From assembly GCA_013399305.1 (NCBI GenBank), contig VXAI01000013.1, positions 5,825,136 to 5,889,135 of the forward strand: a DNA stretch of 64,000 nucleotides, written 5' to 3'. Below the pieces are notes generated by a model. That model searched no databases. It was not told where the DNA came from and saw nothing but the letters and a program-made list of their open reading frames with translations. Shown piece by piece: positions 30,101 to 39,100 of the stretch; the stretch's first letter is position 1, and the number at the start of each line of letters is the position of its first letter. Source of the DNA: Rostratula benghalensis (lineage: Eukaryota; Chordata; Aves; Charadriiformes; Rostratulidae). Made by a program: the position numbers and the translations under genes.

Positions 30101-33100
30101 GAGGATTAACGAGGACAGTGTTTCTGCCCACACTCAGGAGGCACTACCACAACAGCAGAGCAGGTGGGAGGTCACGTAATGGGCCCAGCAGCTACCACCA
30201 CAGCTCTCAGATTTACAGAAATAAACAATGATTTCTATTACAAATGGATTTTCATGCCAGCTGAGGTTGGTGGAGATAAAGCATTACAATTTCAAAAAGG
30301 TTTTTGAGGTGAATCCTTCAGTATTGCTGCAAGGTTTAGCAATTTTAATCTTCTTAAATGTATATATATACACATACACACACATCTCAGAGGAAAATTA
30401 CATGGATCCCTAGGCAGGTTTGGGGCATGAAGTATCTCCCATGTGCTCAGTAGGGCAGTGCTTGTACACCAAGAATGTTGAGATTGTAACTGTGTTAAAA
30501 TTTCTAACAATATATTGCTAAATTAGTTTATCACTGAATAGAAAGATTCTCTTTGCCCTTCTAAGGAAACTCAGCTCTACTTAAGAAAAGCCATGTATTA
30601 ATAACAGCAATAAATCAAGCACTTAATCCTACTGACTAATGAGAGTCTACACTAAATCCAACAGGAGAAAATAGAGATTCTAGGTTTCACAGTACAAAAG
30701 AATTTTTCAGTTAGCTACTTGAGTAAGATCCACTCTTGTCATTTCTCTTCATCATCTAAAGGGATTTCAAAGATTTTTGGTTTTTCTCTGGTGACTAGAA
30801 GAACTTTGTAATATTAGATATGAAAGACACAAGCCTATTTACTCTTCAGGACTAAGGCATTCATGTTACAGTTTTTACATCTTAACATTTAAATGTAATG
30901 ACTCCTAGGGCTTTTATTTAACTTCTCTTAAAATGGAGGTGAAAATATAAATGCTCCTCTAAGTTCCACATTAAAAAAAATTGTATGATTGATCTGGGGA
31001 AGGATGATCTTTCTTTATTTTACGCCAAGTCAACAGTGTCCAATGTAAGTCTATTTGGAAACTGAAATGCATTTAATTGTTGTAATATGTGTGATTGTTG
31101 CAGCTCAATGCCATACTCCTTCTCCAAGCTTCAAAATTTCAAGTGGTACTTAGTACCTAAACCAAAAAAAACCCTGCTAGAACTGATATTTCTTGGCCTA
31201 GACGAATGCAAAAAGCCTCATACACTGGGCACACACCTGAGAAGTTTGTGAATAGCTGAGGTCAAAACAGAAGTGGCACTACTGGTTATAGAAATGAAGC
31301 AGTGAAAGCATCCTGTGCAGCACTGTGGTTGACCAGTGTGATGTACTCATGCAGGGGATGCAGCAGTTCTGAACTTCAGCATTTCTGAACTATGAACATC
31401 CCCTGGCTTTTATGCAAGTTTCATACACAGGAACCTTCCAGTAGGGAAAAAAAAATATCTATCTGACCAAGGAGAATTAAAATGAAACCCTGCTTCTTTC
31501 TAATCTGGAGCACATCTTCAGACATCTGTCTAATTAAGTGTAGTTCAGTGCAGCTGAGTTTAAGAAGCTACAGGTATCCCCACTCCAGTATCAACACACT
31601 ATCCCAACATCCCCAATTAGTTGTCTACTACTCATTCTTCTGTGCTTGTGAGTATAGAAATAATGGACTTCTGTATTTCGTGTTAGATCTTGTTTCCCAT
31701 TACATAATGTACTGTTTTGGTCATATAACTTTCACAAACTTCCCCGAAGAAGGTTTAGGTAAATCAGAGAACAGAATCTGGCTTCTGAGATTCTCTCCAT
31801 CTATCACTTTCTCAGCAGACTATGTGAAACAAACTTGGTGACCTCACTTCAGCCTCTGTTGGAAAAGCATCTGCATTACACAACAAAGAAGCAAATGGGT
31901 TTGTAAAACAAAATGCCCTTCTAGCCCCTTAAAAGGCAGCTTTGTTTAAGTCTGAAACAAATTAAAAGGGCAGTGCAAGAAAGCTTGAACTGAAGTGATC
32001 TTGACTGAACGTTTGGTCAAGACAAGCATTTAATTTTCCACTCCATTTAATCTGACATGTTTTATGATTGCTAGTTTGTTTTTTTTTCTGTGAAGTGATA
32101 GATTTATGAGTAATAATACAACATGCTACTTTCCACACAATTTAAAATTAATTTCTTCATATTAGGACAGATCTTTTACTGAAAATTGTTTTTCAGCCTG
32201 TGAAGAGATGAATGACTACTCAGTAAATACCTGCTTCATGAATTTCTTCTTGTCCAGTGTAAGAGGAAAACACTTGCCCAAAGAACTTATATTGCTGCTC
32301 TCGAAAGTTGTTTTGCAGGTAGTCCATCAACATCACATAGCCAGACTGCTGCATTGTCAGGACTTCACAGAATACAGCTAACTAGAGGAAGCGAGGGAAA
32401 AAAAGAAGTCAGAATTCAAAAACAAATTAACCAGATTCTGCTAACAGGCAAAAACCCTGGGGAAAACATATTGGGGAAAATCTCCAGTTGAGTTCTCCTG
32501 GTGGGCACTGAGCTTTTGTTCCTCTGTTCCAGCAGTATAATTCATGTTTTACTCCACCTGTATGTCTCAAAATACTCTGCTGTTTTAGCTGTGCTTTGTC
32601 CACTCATCACTATTTAGCTAGGGGAATACAGAAAGAGTGTTTTGCACTCCTTTTTATCAGGGCTAGATGTCCAGACAGCTTTGGAGTTAGAAAGTGGGTT
32701 CTTATTCCCTTCTGAGGCAAGAAATGATTCAGAAGCTAGTCCTGAACTGAAAAAAGGGAAAAGATAACACACTCACATAATATATATCTGCTTTCTAATT
32801 TAATGGCTACATGAAAGAATTAAAACTAGATAGGAGACAAGCATTGTTGGGCTGATGAAGAATGCCGTGGTATATGGTGGTATATGGTAATTCTTTGGTA
32901 TTATGTACAATTGTTTGGTTCTAATATATTAAACAAATTACCTGGTCTTCAGAAATACTAATGGTATCTTTAAACACAATCCATTCAACTGTTTCAGAGC
33001 AGGGAGGAGTTGATAAAGACCCATTGTAAGTGTAATATTTCTCTGTTGCATTCGGCAAAAGGTTCAGCAAAATAAATGGTTCTAAGGCAGCCTGTTTTCC

Positions 33101-36100
33101 TGAAAAAAAACCAAACAAACCAAACCAAACCAAAAAAGAGTCAGATAGTTAGAATACTGCAGAAGCAGTGAATAAATAGGAATCACACTCTCCAGAAGAG
33201 TTACCATTATAGAAACATGCTAATTTTGAGGCTATTCAAAATTTGATCTCCAGAGATACTAGCATACAAATAAATAGCTGAGCCTTTTCTATCTGGTTTG
33301 AGTAAGAATTGTTCAATAACTTTGTTTACTTGGGAAGGTGCAATGAGCTACTCCAGTAATAAATAAAGGAACCAGTACACTGGTTCACGATAATTTGTTT
33401 ACCTGTAGGTTTACCCCTGAATGTCCAAGATGCCAAATATTTGTCTCCCATGTGAACTTCAAAGGAAAAATACGTTAAATCTCTGTTCTTGATCTCATGG
33501 CGGCTTCAAATTCTCCCCGAATTTGGTCAACTTGTTGAGTTCCTCATAGGATCTTACCCTCTGCAGAAAAACTCTGCCTGGGGAACTGTTGCCATGTTAG
33601 ACCTGAGAGTTACATTACTCATCATGGCAGAAGCAGATATTCTGTGGATCAAGGGTTTTTAAAATGGTGATAATACAGTGAAAAACCGTAACAGATTTAC
33701 TCTAAGCAAAGCAGGATGCAAAGACCTCCTCCAGGAGAGTATGACCACTCTGTTTATTGAAAATAATATCACGTGTTCCAGGTCAACAGTTTACCTGATG
33801 CTTTGTCAGTTGGGAGCATGCATGAAGAATTGCTGGGAGTTCATCCATGGAAAGCTAAATTCATGCTGGTATGGCAGTAGGGCCAAGCAGCAGAAATTGG
33901 CAGAAATGATACCAACTTCCTCAAGGCAGGTTGTTTTTTTTTTTAATAGGTGACAATGATCTGCCTTATTGTCTGTTGCACCTAAATAGTACTTATTTTT
34001 TACACGCTACAATCCTTGTACACCTTATTTCAATCTAAAAATACTGATTTTAAATTTCTCCCTCTTTGATAAGTACTCACTTATGAATATGAAATGAATT
34101 TTCAGACTGTGGGTTAGCTTCTGGTTTTATAGATGTTACTTCTTGAGCCCTGTAAAGATTTCTGACCTGTCTTTTGCTTCATAATTCCTTACAAATTTGA
34201 TGAGAGCAGCGAATTACATTAAGTTTATTACAAATCATTGGTGCTTTTCTTCAGTATAGTGACTGAGCCACTGAGTTAAAGTTTAAGAGCTGTCTCCTCC
34301 CCTCTTGCTTATCCATGATTCATGAAAGGGGAACATTTAGCATTTAGCAGTGATAAGCAAAGCTCATCCTACTTTTTCTCCTGTCAACATATAAACCAAC
34401 CTTCAGAGAGAAGCCATCTCTGCTATCTGGTACGTGTCTAGTTAACACATTGTTCCTTCAGTAAAAATGAATGGCCAGTCAATTTTATATAGATGCTCAG
34501 GGACATGAAACTCATTTATAGTAAGAATCCCACCATACATTTTGCAAATTTGGATTCTAAAATGCCCTTTAATGTGACTGAGAGCCCAGATTAGAAAATG
34601 AAACACCTACAAATAATGATGAGAACTAGATAGTTTATGTAGAAGGAACAGGACTGCTCCTCTGCAGAGCCTGAGAACTCAGCAACTGGGATTCAAACAA
34701 GCACAGCACAGATATGACTGACAAGGACAGATCATGTACATCACAGACAAGGACAGACTGTGTGCTATTCACTTTCCTTCAGGAGGAACAACTTGATTTT
34801 GTCATGACCTGAATTTTCAGAGCTCATTTGCATTTTACTCATGAAAATGATATTCTGCTCATTGTTGAAGTGCCATGTAGTGGCTGTATCTTGAACTTGC
34901 TGCTGATATTTTTACAGCTCCTTCCAAGGTTGTAGGACAGTATCTGTCTTGATGTATTACTCATTCTCCTTTATATTTCACAGAAGATAACATACAATGA
35001 TAGTGAATCTTAACTGCTTTATATTTTCCCCTCCTCTGTCTTTGCAATTTATAGAAGTTGCTCCCTTTTGTATTTGTTGAATGGTGTTTGTTTCCTTCAG
35101 AAAAATAATCTTTATTCTAGTGTCACACTTTTGAAAGCTTTTAAAATAGTGGACTAAAAGGTTTTTATACTTTAAACCTCATATAAAAATCCTCTCAGTG
35201 CCTTCATCCCCCAGCCTGCATTGTTACTAGGGGCTGCCCCAGCCCAGGTGCAGGACCCTGCAATTGGTCTTGTTGAACCTCAAGAGGTTCACATAGGCCC
35301 AGTTCTCCTGCCTGTCCAGGTTCCTCTGGATGGCATCCTGTCCCTCTGGCATGTCAACCACACCACTTAGTTTGGTGTTTTCTGCAAGCTTGCTGAAGGT
35401 GCACTTGATCCCACTAAGTCATTGATGAAGATATTGAACAGTACTAGTTCCAATATAGACCTCTGAGAGACACCACTTGTCACCAGTCTCTATCTGGGCA
35501 TTTAACCATTGGACACTATCCTCTGGATGTGATCATCCAACCAGTTCCTCATCCACTGAACAGTCCTGAACTGTGACAGGCTTGGTGCCATGCTCCATGT
35601 GCTCATTCCCTAAGGAGTCTGTTCCAGTGACTGACCACCCTCCCAGTGGAGAGCCTTTTCCTAATTTCCAGTTTGAACTTCCCCTGATGCAGCTTCATTC
35701 CATTTACTCATGTCCCATTGCTGGTCACCAGAGAGAAGAGATCAGCACCTCCCCCTCTGCTGCCCAACTTGAGAAAGTTGTAGGCTGGGATTAGGTTACC
35801 CCTCAGTCTTCTCTTCTCCAAACTGAGCAAAACAAGTGAAATCATGGTCTTCGTTAAGTCTTGCCCTCAAGACCTTCTATCATCTTGGTCTCTCTCCTCT
35901 GGAATACTCTAATAGTTTGATGTCCTTATGATAAGGCATCCAAAACTACACACAGTACTCCAGGTGGGGCTGCACCAGTGCAGTACAGAGAGGGACAAGT
36001 ACCTCCCTTGACCGGCTGGCTATGCTATGCTTGATGCACTCCGGGCCACCAGTGTTTGGCTGCCAGGGCACACTGTTGACTCATATTCAATGTGCTATAA

Positions 36101-39100
36101 ACCCAAACACCCATCTTTCCATGGAGCTGCTCTCCAGCCTCTTGCACCCCAGTTTGTATGCATAACCAGGATTACCCTGTCCCAGCTTCATAATTTGGCA
36201 CTTGCTCATGTTAAATTTCATACGGTTGTATGCATATGGTTGGCATTTTCATATGGCTGGCCCAGCTCTCCAGTCTATCCAGATGACTAACAAATTGTTT
36301 CTAACAAAATAGACATGTCTGAGTTCTAGAAAACCATACTCCCTGATGTCCTTAAGGTTTCATAATTTCACTGAAATGGAATTTAGTGTAATCAGGAATC
36401 AATAAAACAGAAGTACACTTACCAAAACGACTAACACTATCTACTCCATTAATGATCGAATTATAATCCGGATTATCTTCTAGTCCAATCTGTTAAAAAG
36501 AAACTGCATTTTTTTAACAATACAGGCTTCACCAAAAAAAAAAAAAATTAAATAAAAATTGAAAGTTGCAGTTTACCATGAAAATTACAGATGACTTAAA
36601 GCAGAGCAAGCGTATTTTGCCCATTTGCTTTTCTGCAAGAATAAATTAGAAAGATATATGCAAATTTTTAACTCAGTGATCACACATTGGAACCAGTTAA
36701 ATTCAGTTTGAACATCTGCCATGTTTAAAAGCTTGCTTAATGACACAAAGATATATTTTGTTTACCTGAAACAAAACTGATAAAGCTCTTAACTTTCCAT
36801 TTCCTTTAATTGCCTCTTCAAAATTTGTAAACTGATCTGCATCATAGCAGTAGATTTGCATCTGAAAATAAAAATATATTCACATGTTATATATACCAAA
36901 TATTTAAAAAAATAACCAATGCAGTTATTTATATTCCTATTTCTAGAACAAATGTCCAAGCAATAAATTTAATTACAAATACATGGATTTTTCTCTATGT
37001 CATATGCCTTATCTGAAGATACAGAATGGAATTAATTGGCTGTTAGCTATCTAAAAATTACTTCTCCTGGAAAACCACTAATATGCAGGAGTTATCCATT
37101 CAAGGAGCACAATGCTCTTCATGGATAAGCCGAGATAACTTGCTCATACTGGACAGCTAACCGAGAATACTGAAGTGAGATGAATCTTGAGATCAGTGAT
37201 AAAACATGAATAATAAGCCCTTACTATTTCTGCTTTGCAGTAGGTGAAGAGAAGTATTTGTAATAAAAGCTTTTGTGCCCACATTTGGCTGCTACCATGG
37301 ACATTGAGTTTGTGGCACCCCTTCCTCTCTTTCTCCGGATGCATGTGGGAAACGTCTTCTAGTGCCGGGTCACCAACTTGGATGGGTGAGTGGCCTGCTC
37401 CTACTAGCTTTTAATTTGATGATGACAGAATAGAACATTCTCTTCGATGGCTTGGCAGGAGAGGTGGAGAGTGAGGTAAAGGAATGGCTGATGAGGTAAA
37501 GGAAACAACACTGTCCAGGGAAAGCTCTTGGCTCTCAGCTCTCCACAGAGTACAGGAGAACCTTGGCTCTATTGCTCTGCTCTGTACATAGAAGTTCAAA
37601 GAGAAGCAGCACAGTTGCCAAAGAGAAGCAGCACAGTTGCCTGACGCAACTACATCTTTTTAACTGGAAAATTATCTCAATGCCCTGTTGAGGCTTGAAT
37701 GTTTGGTTTGCAAAATGCCCTTGAGAGCCACTTCTCTTCTCTCCTCCACCCCACACCCATGCTGCTGCAAGCTATTCTGCCAAACCAGCCAGAGGTATGC
37801 TGACCTGGCTGCCCATCAACATGGCCGCACCCAGGACCTGCTCTCACATGGGGCTCTTGCCCTGCCACTGCCAGCTCCTTCTCCATCCCACATTTTGTCT
37901 CAGTAAGGCCCAGCAGCTCCCATGGGCTCTCAGCAAAACCTCAGCTTGGAAAAGTCCATTTACACTTTAAACAACCGACCTCTGTGGAATCTGGTGGGGC
38001 AGCCCTGTAGGAGCTTGAATGTTGGCAGATTAGCAGAACTGACTTCTAATGTCACCGTAGATGTGTGTGAAAAAGCACAGTTTACATTTTAATCAAGTGA
38101 TAAAGGCATTTAGTAAAGAGTATTAAATTCTGCAGAATATCAATCATCAAAATGGCCAAAATTGTTAAAATCTATTCTGTACTTTACCTCAAGAGGAAAT
38201 TTTTGTCCTTCTAAACTGTGTTCTGATCCATCTGATGACACGTTGCATTTTCCCCAGTGAAAAGTGATCTTGCTCGCTTTGAATATGGTGTCTAGGCCAC
38301 CTCCACTTACATAATAATCATTTGTCAGGTTAATTTCCACTGAACAATGAGAGAGAGAGGGGGGAAAAAAACAAAAGTGTCAATATAGAAGCCAGCCAAA
38401 GCATCTATGAGTGTCATATTTCAGTATTCAGTACCAAAAGGTAAATATGGCATGTCTTCTCCCCTGTATTTCATAAGCAACTGGATAGGAAATTGGTTAT
38501 TTAAAGAAAGTAAGAAGTGTGGTAATTCACTATTAGCACGGATTCATGCTACAATTCATAAAATAGTAATCTAGTGAAGCACGCTATTATATTGGTCTAC
38601 TGTTGTCTGAAACTAGCCAGAAAACTATGCTAAAAAGCTCAGAAAATTGGCTTTGTCACCGATCTGACCACCCAGGAAGTCAGCTTCCTGAAAGCACCTG
38701 TGTTTTTAACAAAAGGGAAAATATTCCCCACCCATTATTATCATAATTCTAGATATAAATCATGAGGCAACACATGAAAGAAAAATTCTAGCCAGTTCCT
38801 AGAGGAACTGTCCTGTTTGTGAGACCCCTTGGCTGTGGAGCAGTCTCCCACAGGAGAAGGTGATGACAGGTCTTCAGCTGGACATAACTGTACTCAAACT
38901 GTGGGTGGGACTGAACACTTGTCTTCTGCAGGGAATGAGCCGGGTGGAATACACCAAAGCTTTCCCACATCCAGTGATTGTGAGTTGTTTGGTCTCATGC
39001 TAAAACAGCACTAATGGTGTTTGGTTTCATTCCCTTCCATTCCGCAAGACCTTGAAGACAATTTTAACTGCAGAGCTTAGCAGTTCCTTTTATAGTATCC

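Larger units (their letters stand above)
25378..32230 (-). other. PTPRZ1: PTPRZ1 intron 8
   Basis: 6.9 kb. Contains a CR1 3' fragment (26182-26509), a probable LTR-like repeat (about 28960-29860) and a short TA/CA array near 30358-30386. Open frames of 60-136 codons lie mostly in the GC-richer repeat. No coding exon is needed: exon 8 joins exon 9 in phase. Confidence 0.75.
33100..36422 (-). other. PTPRZ1: PTPRZ1 intron 6
   Basis: 3.3 kb. Next to exon 7 is the (CCAAA)n tract. Two minus-strand CR1 fragments occupy about 35200-36286. An open frame of 91 codons at 33678-33953 on the plus strand has no domain I recognise. The rest shows nothing. Confidence 0.8.

Noticed and set aside
33678..33953. 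91-codon plus-strand frame in intron 6
   Set aside because: No domain recognised, antisense to the gene, and no promoter or splice evidence.
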